From: Adiantum capillus-veneris
Lineage: Eukaryota > Streptophyta > Polypodiopsida > Polypodiales > Pteridaceae
DNA: 64,000 nt
Assembly (NCBI GenBank): GCA_014529385.2
Contig: CM043971.1
Location: forward strand, 29,839,709-29,903,708
Direction of reading: 5' to 3'
Shown here: positions 56,021 through 64,000 of the stretch, piece by piece
How positions within the stretch are numbered: the first letter of the stretch is position 1
Layout of the letters: each line of letters begins with the position of its first letter
The notes under the pieces: generated by a model
Database searches by the model: none
What the model saw: the letters and a program-made list of their open reading frames with translations, nothing else
Told to the model about the DNA's origin: nothing
Made by a program: the position numbers and the translations under genes

Positions 56021-57252
56021 TGTAAGGTGCAGCGGAAGTGAATGTTGAACTTTGCTCAAGATGAGTGCTCTGAACTGTGCTCAAGGTTCCTTTTACTTAG
56101 GGAAGGGAGAGCCTTTCGTTCCTTTAGTGAGAGAGTGCAATGGACACAAACAAAGTGGATGAACGCTGTGAAAGAAGGTGCTAAGATTGAGAGATAGAGA
56201 GAAGAGAATACGACACCAGAATGTTGTCAAACCCTCCTCCGAAGGCCCCACTCTCTATGGCGAGAGCGGTCTACTATTGATTGCACAAATCTCGGACTTG
56301 CCGACGATGAGGACGATGATGAGACGGGCTGAAATCTGAAAACGCTAAGGGCTGAAATCTGCAAATCTTGTATTTGCTGAATTCTGACTCTATGTCGGTG
56401 ACGATGCCGATGACGACGACGCAACGACGACGCGCTGAAAACGCAGATGCTGAAATCTGTGGTTTCCGGGCTGAATCTGCAAACTGTGCTGGATTTGACC
56501 GTGTGGCGAGGATCAACTGCGGGAAAGTGAGATCTGCAAGGTTTGGGACTTCTACTGCGGTGTCTTGATGCTGAAAACTGAAAATGCTGAGTCTACTGTG
56601 GATCTTGTCGCGATGAAACTACAAAACGCTAGGGGCTGATCTGCAACTCAAAAACACTGGCTGATTTGGAGTCTTCTGCAAAAACGCTAGTGGGTCTGGG
56701 GTCTTGATATCGCCGGTTGTCTTGCAAATGCAAAACGCTAGGCTGATCTGCAGTTCTACTGTCGCCGGGAATCTGCAAGTGCAAAAATGCCGGCTGATCT
56801 GGGTGCAAAAACGCTAGCTTGTTGCAGATGGTGCAAAACGCTAGGGTCCTGGTGGGGGTCCTGTTGAGAAGGTGCCTGTTGAGCAAAGGTGCTCCTGCTG
56901 CCTCTTCTGCCCATAAGTGCTAGCGCTAGGTTTGCTTATATATTCACTTAGTCAAATTGCCCTACCTAGTTCCCAACAAAAGTCACTTAAAAATAATAAG
57001 TGAAAAATGGCTAAAATAGGGAAAATAGGTCTATGCACTGTAAGAATGCTCCTGATGGGTTCTGATCGAATCTGATAATCATGCTGTGTGCAACAAGAGA
57101 TATGCATCTAATCTAAAGTGTCTGTGTCTAGACATGCACGATCTGTGAATAGACTCACAAAAGTGCCAGAACACTTCCTATTCTAACTGAACTGAACCCA
57201 TGTCATGATGTAGCTTGTCCACGTACACATAGGGTTAGATGTGCACGTGACA
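56021..57252 (-). repeat. Solo LTR (1232 bp) inside LINE C4
   Basis: Bounded by TGTAAGGTGC at 56021 and GCACGTGACA at 57252, with the 5-bp duplication TGATT on both sides (56016-56020 and 57253-57257). On the minus strand it reads TGTCACGTGC..CACCTTACA, the same terminal style as the chromovirus LTRs here. Removing it restores the LINE reading frame. The interior has degenerate units such as GCAAAACGCTAG and GCTGATCTGCA (56330-56860). No internal retroelement sequence, so LTR-LTR recombination is the likely origin. The family is not otherwise present. Confidence 0.8.
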
Positions 57253-57257
57253 TGATT

Positions 57258-57386
57258 GCTTGTGAGACCCTTGTATGATGCAAATGCTTATAGAATTGCT
57301 TCGAAGCGCAACCTTTATCCATAAAAACCTGTTGATGGGCACGCGTCTGCCATTTAGCAATTTTTTGCTTATCATTATGCTGAATA
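57258..57386 (-). pseudogene. LINE C4 ORF2 linker piece between the two insertions
   Basis: A 43-codon piece: CIQHNDKQKIAKWQTRAHQQ, VFMDKGCASKQFYKHLHHTR, VSQAI. It matches the linker of the inverted C3 segment (LLHNDKRKLDKWKTRARHRA), so it links the endonuclease and RT parts of C4. Confidence 0.88.
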
Positions 57387-57479
57387 CACACTTTTTTTTG
57401 TTGTAAATCCGTTTTGATTAATTTACCTGTGGGAAACCTCAAGGCGAGGAAAACCCACCAAAAAGATCATATACAAAGG

Positions 57480-59850
57480 GAAAAATACTGAAGTGCTCTG
57501 TGATACAAAAGCGCTAAAAGCAAACATAGAAGAGATGCAAGATTTCCAAGGATGTCCCCAATGTCAAAGGCAAAATGTAATGATTGCCTCAGCGAAAACT
57601 TGAACGATGGAAAAGGATCTGCATCATGTTGGTGAAACATGCGGAGATTGCGGCGGTGCCACAAGGACCATAGCGACCAAAATCTGACCCACATGAAGAA
57701 AATGGCAAATTGCTGAAGGGAATTCGGGAGAATGCTAAAAAGCCAGAATCATTTGTGGAAGACCGTTGAGGGAATTCGAAGGTGCATACAAGCAGAAACG
57801 CGGTGAAGGAAAGCCCTGGTGCAATGACATTCCCAAAGCAAATGTCTGACAGTCTCATCAGCAGCGGAGCAACCGACGCAACAAGAGGAGCTAATACGAC
57901 GCGCCGCAAGGAGTGTTCCAACTAGAAGAGCTCCCAGCAACAACACCAAAGAAACAAACACTCCTTAAGAGACAAGCGAGATTTCCAGATTGCAGTAAGA
58001 GCCCGCCTCCTCCACCATTGATAGGATTTGTGTAAATGGAGAGCGCATTACAATGATCAACTAGCCAAGAGTCCTGCATGAGAGAAACATAGATATGGCG
58101 AACAGAAATCGCATCCAAAGAAGAGTTCCATAATTTCCAATCCTGCATATGGCATCCACCGGCCAACGAGGGAATCGGGAGAAAAACATCCACCATATGC
58201 CGAAGCAAGCTCCAAATCTGACGATAATGTAGGCCCAACGCAAAGCGTGCTGCCGCTTGAGAAAAGGTAAGCAAATTCCCAGATGAATCCACCACATCAT
58301 CCACCGTGCGTATGCCATGACCAGAGAGGAAGTAGACTTGACGAGGCGACTGATCAACCAGGGTAAAAGAAAACGCCATGCTCCAATGAAACGCAACAAA
58401 TTCCCATCTACTTGCTGCCTGCCATGCCAAGAGAGATGATCCGTAACAACTTTCCAAGTGGAGAGCAAGCCAGAGGTGATCAAGCAACCAAGAATATTAC
58501 CGACCATCCTGCCAAACACAGTCTCCCAAAGGGAAGTCTGCCAATGACCAAAGGCAGGAGTGGCAACATGTCGACATATATCAGCAACCATAACTGTCCA
58601 TGGCTGAGATTGCAATGCAAGAGTGGGCAATAACATAGCCTTCCTTGCCAATGCATGGCGACGAAGGTCCAAGATATTCAGCCCGCCAAGACGCTTTGGA
58701 GTGCAAAGTTTCTCCTTTGCTAACAAACAGAGGCCTTTCTTATCAGAACTGGTGCGCCACAAGTGAGATACAATAGTAGACATAAGCAATGAGAGACGGG
58801 AGTGAGGCCCGTAAAGCAATGGCAAGTAAAACTGAACAGATGCCATCATGATACTTTGCACTATACGAAGTCGAACGTACAGCGGCCATGTAGACAGTTT
58901 CCAATAGTGCAATTTGACATTCAATCGTTGCATGACCCAATTGATTTGTTGCATATTAGTAACCTGCCAGCTGATAGGATATCCTAAATGCCTGACCATC
59001 AAGAATCTCGCCAGGCCACAAAAGATGATACCAATCACAAACAGCAAGAGGCAAGAGTTTAGATTTTCAAAAGTTAACTTTGAGGCCTGCTGCCAAGCCA
59101 AATGTGTCCAATGCCTGCATAATTTCGCGCACATCATCCTGGTTGTTACGAGGCATGAACAACGAATCATCAGCATAGGCCTGTCCTGCAAAGTCTTTCC
59201 CATTGGGTAACTTTAGCCCATGAAGACGACTGAGCGAAGTCAAGTGATCCAAATACAATAAGAGAGGGTGAGTGACAATGGCATACAACAAGGCGCTAAG
59301 CGGGCAACCCTGTCTGACAGAGCATCCAAGAGGCCAAGGTTCTGTCAGCTCTCCATCAAGGAGGCTAGAACATGTACTGCGGGCATACAAGAAGTAAATG
59401 ACGTTGACCATCTTTGGGCCAAAGCCAAGGGTCCGCATGATAGCAGCAATGAAATCCCATTAAACCGTATCGAAAGCCTTTTCAATGTCTACCTGCATTA
59501 CGATAACATTCTGCTGGGTATATTTGGCATATTCCATTCCAATTAATACATTGGCCAGATTATCCAAAATCTGGCGACGAGGAATAAAGCCATATTGTGC
59601 GGAATGGATATCAGCCATAAGAGGTTCCTTGATACGATTCACAATGATCTTAGCCAAGATTTTATAGATCACCGGTATAAGAGAAATTGGCCGCCAATGC
59701 GAGAACTACTCCCAAAGTGCTTGTTTAGGTAGCAACTTCAATAAACCCTCTTTCCATGACATTGGCAAATCCTATTTCACTACACAGCGTTCATCATATA
59801 GAGTAAAGGTTCTTTCAAAGGCTCCTAGAAAGAGAGAAAAAACTCCACGC
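57480..59850 (-). pseudogene. LINE C3 reverse transcriptase and zf-RVT (3' segment)
   Basis: RT begins near 59850 at VEFFLSF. It has YKILAKIIVNRIKEPLMADI, SAQYGFIPRRQILDNLANVL and VIVMQVDIEKAFDTV (59462-59672), a stop, MRTLGFGPKMVNVIYFLYAR, LGCSVRQGCPLSALLYAIVT and the intact catalytic AYADDSLFMP (59160-59190). The 59203-58061 frame gives TSSDKKGLCLLAKEKLCTPK, RLGGLNILDLRRHALARKAM. zf-RVT is at 57800-58000 (VSLVLLLGALLVGTLLAARR, CVGCSAADETVRHLLWECHC). Best-preserved RT of the family here; a few stops and frame changes. Confidence 0.87.
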
Positions 59851-61474
59851 ACTTGGCGCCACTTCCTTCCTATGCTCGCCTCTCGTTTCGGAAAAGTGAT
59901 TTGTCCTCCCAAACTTGATGCCAATACAAATCGCTTTTGTGTGCTTTGGGACACAGATGTTCCCACCCCTGAGGGTATTACTGTCAATTCGGGGGACCCA
60001 CTCATTGGGAAACGCCCTTTCAAGCTTAGATGGGAAAAATTTGCAAATTCATGCTTTCGTTGTGGGAAATTTGGACATATGTAATCTGAATGTTCCGAGC
60101 CTGTTTTGCAACCCCCTCTTTCAGCTGTCCCTCAGCTCGCAGTCTCTAATGAGAGAGAAGTACCTAATCCCAGATCTGCCGCTGTTGTAGCTTCTGCACT
60201 GCGTAATGTCATGCCTTTGGAGAAAGGCAAGGTTAAACCTGCTGCTTCCACAAATCCTCCGGGTAAAGGAAAGTCACTTTCTTCTTCGGAAACCAAAAAC
60301 AAGGGGAAAAATGTGGACTCGGCGGAAGGATCTCCTTGGGTAACCCCCAAGAAGACTGTTCAGATGCGCTCGCAGCTTTCTTCTCGTAATTATGCACCTC
60401 CTGAGGTTGAATCTGCTTTTCGGGTGTTTTGATTATGGTTAGACATGCGTTGCATCCAATTCTTGCGTATAATGATTCAACGGGCCGTTGGATGGTGGTC
60501 CAATGCACGATCAATGGCCAAATTTATGAATTTGGTGGTGTTTATGCGCACACGACCTCGGAACAGCGAGTTATTTTGTGGCGTGAGATATCTTCTTATC
60601 GATGGCTTTCCAATGCATTGCTTTGTGGTGATTTCAACAATGCGCCGGCTTCATCTGATAACACAACAGGACATTCGCACATGTTAAGCATTGAATTGCA
60701 AGCTTGGACGGATCTTGTGGCATGTACACGGATGTTGGACCTGTGGACCCTCTTGCATCCTGATGTTCGGGGTATACATTTCAACATAATGCTTTTTCTG
60801 CATATCATGCAAGATTAGATCGGTGGTATGTCCTTGGCATGCAACAATTTGAAGAGTTTGTGTGCGAAATGAACATAGACCGTTTTTTGCTTTTATCTAA
60901 TCATGCTCCTGTTGTGATGCTACTGCGCTTTGGGCAACTACATTATGATCAGCCTCTTTTTAAGAAGCGTTTGTCGCACATCAATAATGCATATCTTTCT
61001 CACGAGGCATTTCGTGAGATGATCTATGAGGTTATTCCCCCTTTGGTTGCTCAAATGCATCTTGATCCTGATGTTGCCTTGGTTCACTTTGTTGTGCGTG
61101 TGTAGAGTGTAATTCAGGACTATGGCAAGCATTACATGTTTCAATTACGTGGTGATGTTGAGGATGCCAAGCATATGTATCAACAACTCCAACTCTTAGC
61201 TGACACACGTCTGATGTCGGAAACTGAATCCACGGCCCTTTGTCAAGCCCGGGTGTGTCTGCTGCATAATGACAAACGAAAATTGGATAAATGGAAAACT
61301 CGTGCTCGTCATCGAGCATTTGTAGACAAGGGATGTGCCTCAAAGCAGTTTGTTAAGCACTTGCATCATTCGAGGGCCTCTCAAACTATTAAGCGGGTTA
61401 TGTTTCGACCAGGAGCTTGGACAGCTTCGAAGCGTGAGCTTGCAGATGCCATGGTGTTCCTGTGGCATCATACG
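59851..61474 (+). pseudogene. LINE C3 inverted 5' segment: ORF1 tail, endonuclease, linker
   Basis: ORF1: FGKVICPPKLDANTNRFCVL (59895-59950), GDPLIGKRPFKLRWEKFANS, zinc knuckle CFRCGKFGHM-stop-SEC (60053-60093), a Ser/Pro/Lys linker, VTPKKTVQMRSQLSSRNYAP (60345-60400), stop at 60430. Endonuclease from about 60433: STGRWMVVQCTINGQIYEFG, GVYAHTTSEQR, ALLCGDFNNAPASS (60615-60660), LDLWTLLHPDVRG, LLLSNHAPVVMLL (60890-60925). Linker: SVIQDYGKHYMFQLRGDVED, CLLHNDKRKLDKWKTRARHR, PGAWTASKRELADAMVFLW (61420-61470). The endonuclease N-terminal strand with the first Asn is not visible. One TAG in the knuckle and a few frame changes. Confidence 0.86.
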
Positions 61475-61479
61475 CACAC

Positions 61480-62420
61480 AAGCTTCACACAACTTCGATA
61501 TCTCAGAGGGCGCAAATCAGCCAATACTTGCAGCCGTTGACAAGCTTGCTACGCATCCTTGACATCCCCCCGAGTGCACTGCATGTAATGCGTACCATAG
61601 TCATAAATAACACTTTGCACCCTCTTAACAAAGCGTTACCAGGAAGCATCAAGATGAAGATGCATGTGAGCAAGCAGAGGGGAAATAATGTCAGAAATCA
61701 TGTCACGAAAAACCTCGTGAGCGAGATGAGCGTTGTTAATATGCAGCAGACGTTTCCTAGGAAGAGGCCGATCACAAAGAGACTTCCCAAAACTCAAGTT
61801 CAACAAAATAGGGTAATGATCCGATAACTGCAAGTGTAATCCATGCTCACGTCACATACCAAATCCTCATATTGTTGCAAATTAAGCAAATACCATTTAT
61901 CCAGCCGCGCTCAATAAGAAGAGTGAGCAACATGCTGAAAAATAAATCCAAAGACATTTAGATGCAAATACTGCCATAAATCAAGCATCGGAGTAGAGGC
62001 AAAGAGATTATCCCATTCTTGCCTTTCCGCAAGCAACATATGTGAATTACCTGTGGTACTATTATCCATACCAAGTGTGTTATTAAAATCACCGCAAAGG
62101 AATGCATTTAAAGTCCATGAGCAAGAAGAGATGTGTTGCCATAAGGTAGCCCTTTGCCCAGATGTTGTATGTGCATAAATGCCTCCAAATTCATATACAT
62201 GACCATTCAACATGCATTGAACCACCATCCAGCGGCCCTGCAGATCATTATACAACAGAGCAGGCTGAAGCTTATGTCGAACCAGGATCAATAAACCTGA
62301 ATAATCTTGTAAACCAGCATACGCAATCCAATAACCAACAAAATGAGAACACTGACCAGCAAAGTCATACTGATTGTGTTCTTGAAAAACAACTGTCTGC
62401 CCTACATGTATGTACATAGT
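61480..62420 (-). pseudogene. LINE C4 endonuclease and linker
   Basis: An open frame of 168 codons (62417-61911) covers QTVVFQEHNQYDFAG (region of the catalytic Glu), YSGLLILVRHKLQPAL, GRWMVVQCMLNGHVYEFGGI, YAHTTSGQRATLWQHISSCS, FLCGDFNNTLGMDNSTTGNS (62070-62120) and MLDLWQYLHLNVFG. After a frame change QLSDHYPILLNLSFGKSLCD (SDH motif, 61770-61830) and HINNAHLAHEVFRDMISDII follow, then the linker VQSVIYDYGTHYM to VKLV at 61480, where C3 is inserted. Confidence 0.87.
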
Positions 62421-62439
62421 GCCAGGTCAACCACCATTT

Positions 62440-63960
62440 ATCACGGTTACATAACCCACGCACATTGTATGAAATGCATTTAATGCTTCAGGAATCATAT
62501 GTACAGAGGCAAGAAACACAGGGATTCAGTCGAGGTGCCCATGTAAACATCTCCATCCACCACATCCATACTAGAACCCATCCGCTGAGTCAAAGCAAGA
62601 AACTTGTCCATAGAATCTGCCTGAGAGGTGGAAGCCTCACCCAAAAGTACATCCTTATAAGAGTGTATCGCTTTTTCCCAAGCATCAATCAACGTGGGAT
62701 TGTCATTGTAGGGAAGTTGCTTAAACGATACATTCTTATTGGAGTTAACCAAAAGAACATAATTACGGGAGGAGGGTGGAGTACGAATTTTCACTGTCTT
62801 TTTAGGCACCACCCATGAGCTAACATCAATTAACCTAACATTTTTGCATTTCCCAGCATTGCCATTCCTAGCATCAGCAGACTGCAAATTCTTGTTTTTC
62901 CCTTTATCCACATTGGGAACCACCTTCATAGTAGAAACTGCAGTCAGTTTAGCTTCACCAACAGATTTGCCTGTAGGGACAGGGGTAGACGAAGGAACAG
63001 CCGAGAGAGGGGGGCCGGGGCTGCAAAACTGGTTCACGACATTCGGATTGCATGTGACCGAATTTACCACATCGGAAACAGGAGTTTGCAAATTTGCCCC
63101 ATTTGAGTTTAAAAGGACGCTTGCTCACCCATGGGTCCCCTGAATCCACCACAATTCCATTAGGGGTATGCTTGTCCGTATCCCAAAGAATAAAAACCTA
63201 TTGGTGTTCGCATCCAGTTTCAGGAGGCAAATCACCTTACCAAGCTGAGCGGCCAACAACATGTGAGGGAAATCAACAATTTCCACCCAGACAGGACATT
63301 TGTGATGAATAAGGCTTTGATAATCCTTCGTGAGTGCCCACGGAGGAACCGTCATCTGCGTGCCAAAAGAGAGGGGAGACATTTCTAGCAGAAGGTTTCT
63401 AGCTTCACTATTTGCCAATAGAACCTCATAGAAACCACAAGCACAAAAGTAAACGCCTCGGATAGCCTAGCGTTTGAGAAGGAAATCAACCCATTGCCTG
63501 ACATCTTGTGCATTGGGCATTTTGCCCAGGAAAAACAAGATGACTGCATTCATGGCATATTGCGCTACCGGATCCATAAGGTCTTGCACTGGAATATGCA
63601 CCTCGAGGGCAGGTGCTTGACCATTCCAAGCTTTCTGGGCCTCTTCAAAGTCATACAGACAGCTTTTGATTTTAGAGGCAATCCTTTAAGCATTGTCCAT
63701 GGCTTTACGGCGCTTGAAAACACACGGGAACTTTGACATGCAGCAATCAAACCACTACTAAGGAAAGAACCAGACGGAATTTACACTACAAAGGACTTGG
63801 TTTGTTTTTTTGATTTTTTTAATCTATTTACAGAGACCTCAGAAGTATATGCATCTCCCACAGAGGGCATACATCTGCAAAATGACACTGCTTGGAAATC
63901 TGTGCTGGAAAATAACCAAAAGCTGCAAACTAGCATGGGGGAGGACCATTGTCGCAATGG
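62440..63960 (-). pseudogene. LINE C4 ORF1: DUF4283-like domain, CCHC knuckle, basic tail
   Basis: From upstream: LKGLPLKSKAVCMTLKRPRK and LGMVKHLPSRCIFQCKTLWI (63565-63700), MSGNGLISF..RLSEAFTFVL, VVSMRFYWQIVKLETFC and ALTKDYQSLIHHKCPVWVEI, VDFPHMLLAAQLGKVICLLK, LDANTNRFLFFG (63180-63350), then GDPWVSKRPFKLKWGKFANS and the zinc knuckle CFRCGKFGHMQSEC (63040-63082). The C-terminal part (63091-62495) has KGKNKNLQSADARNGNAGKC, SSWVVPKKTVKIRTPPSSRN and an acidic end MDVVDGDVYMGTSTES. Plant L1 ORF1 layout. Stops and frame changes upstream of 63400; the start codon was not found. Confidence 0.82.
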
Positions 63961-64000
63961 TGCACAAAGCACTGATCTGTCTACGCAGGGACTGAAAGCT
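63961..64000. other. Window end, not assigned
   Basis: The last bases continue upstream of LINE C4 ORF1; nothing can be assigned. Confidence 0.3.

Larger units (their letters stand above)
57392..61474 (-). mobile_element. LINE family C copy C3 with 5' inversion (twin-priming structure)
   Basis: Inserted in LINE C4 with the duplication CACAC (57387-57391 and 61475-61479). The 3' part (57392 to about 59850, minus) holds RT, zf-RVT, 3' hairpin and a poly(A) of about 9. The 5' part (about 59851-61474) holds ORF1 tail, endonuclease and linker but in the opposite orientation. The inverted part lies directly 5' of the 3' part, with ORF1 nearest the junction, exactly the order made by twin priming in mammalian L1. 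About 40-60 codons between linker and RT seem missing at the junction. Confidence 0.87.
53424..63960 (-). mobile_element. LINE family C copy C4, long plant L1-type element split by C3 and a solo LTR
   Basis: Once the solo LTR (56021-57252) and LINE C3 (57392-61474) are set aside, one collinear minus-strand LINE remains: ORF1 (about 63960-62440), endonuclease (62420-61880), linker (61860-61480, 57386-57258, 56015-55900), RT (55880-55040), connection, zf-RVT and 3' end (55000-53424). Joins are supported by codon continuity: VKLV/CIQHND across C3, and SQAI/KPGML across the LTR. The insertions show 5-bp duplications. The 5' end was not fixed and may extend past the window. Confidence 0.88.

Noticed and set aside
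59851-63960. Two independent convergent LINEs meeting at 61.5 kb
   Set aside because: The minus copy resumes at 57386 with matching codons (VKLV/CIQHND) and CACAC flanks the block between, so the plus segment is the inverted 5' part of an insertion into the minus copy.

Overview
The window looks like intergenic, repeat-dense nuclear DNA from a land plant or a close streptophyte relative with a large genome. Evidence: chromodomain Ty3/gypsy elements with the plant-style primer binding site TGGTATCAGAGC, Tat-type Ty3/gypsy elements, plant L1-type LINEs with a zinc-knuckle ORF1 and a zf-RVT tail, telomere-like CCCTAA(A) runs inside LTRs, long (GA/CT)n tracts and AT-rich spacers with GT..AG splice signals. 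No intact host gene, tRNA, rRNA or CRISPR array was found. Species cannot be named from the sequence; a fern, lycophyte or similar lineage is a guess.

Layout. 1-4560: an L1-type LINE on the minus strand (family A, ORF1 plus EN-RT), 3' end outside the window. 4.96-6.7 kb: a decayed Tat-like gag/protease piece and an LTR-like block, minus strand. 6.99-11.87 kb: a nearly complete coding region of a Tat-type Ty3/gypsy element, plus strand. 12.6-13.2 kb: a C-rich minisatellite. 13.35-15.4 kb: a gene-like acidic/coiled-coil reading frame of unknown identity with a plausible intron. 15.5-16.6 kb: a 514-bp tandem duplication. 16.6-19.1 kb: the 3' half of a chromovirus with its LTR and a poly-G polypurine tract.

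19.5-43.1 kb is one nested stack that can be unpacked from target-site duplications. A plus-strand LINE (copy E, family B) was hit by chromovirus X (21674-41288, duplication CCCTT). X was hit near its 3' end by the related chromovirus Y (32635-40077, duplication GGATG) and, inside its 5' LTR, by a minus-strand LINE (copy B, 21943-27135, duplication AGCTAGA). Y itself carries a 787-bp hAT-like non-autonomous DNA transposon (35239-36025).

43.1-51.4 kb holds more family-B LINE pieces, an ORF1-only LINE comparable to mammalian HAL1 (45.9-47.1 kb), a decayed host-like gene fragment with a short intron (47.2-48.3 kb, minus) and LTR remnants. 51.4-64 kb is a cluster of a third LINE family (family C, plant L1 type). 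One long minus-strand copy (53424-~63960) was interrupted by a solo LTR (56021-57252, duplication TGATT) and by a second family-C LINE with a 5' inversion of the twin-priming type (57392-61474, duplication CACAC).

The most interesting signals: the LINE families share a two-tier hairpin close to the 3' end although their sequences differ; family C joins CACAC/(GT)n and family B mostly joins (CT)n/(GA)n, suggesting microsatellite-directed insertion; an ORF1-only LINE; an L1ORF1p-like coiled-coil/RRM ORF1 in a plant genome; and a sequence block CGAAAGGGGCGCC..CTTTGGGGCC common to LTRs of different Ty3/gypsy lineages. All coding regions are broken to some degree, so they are annotated mainly as pseudogenes.
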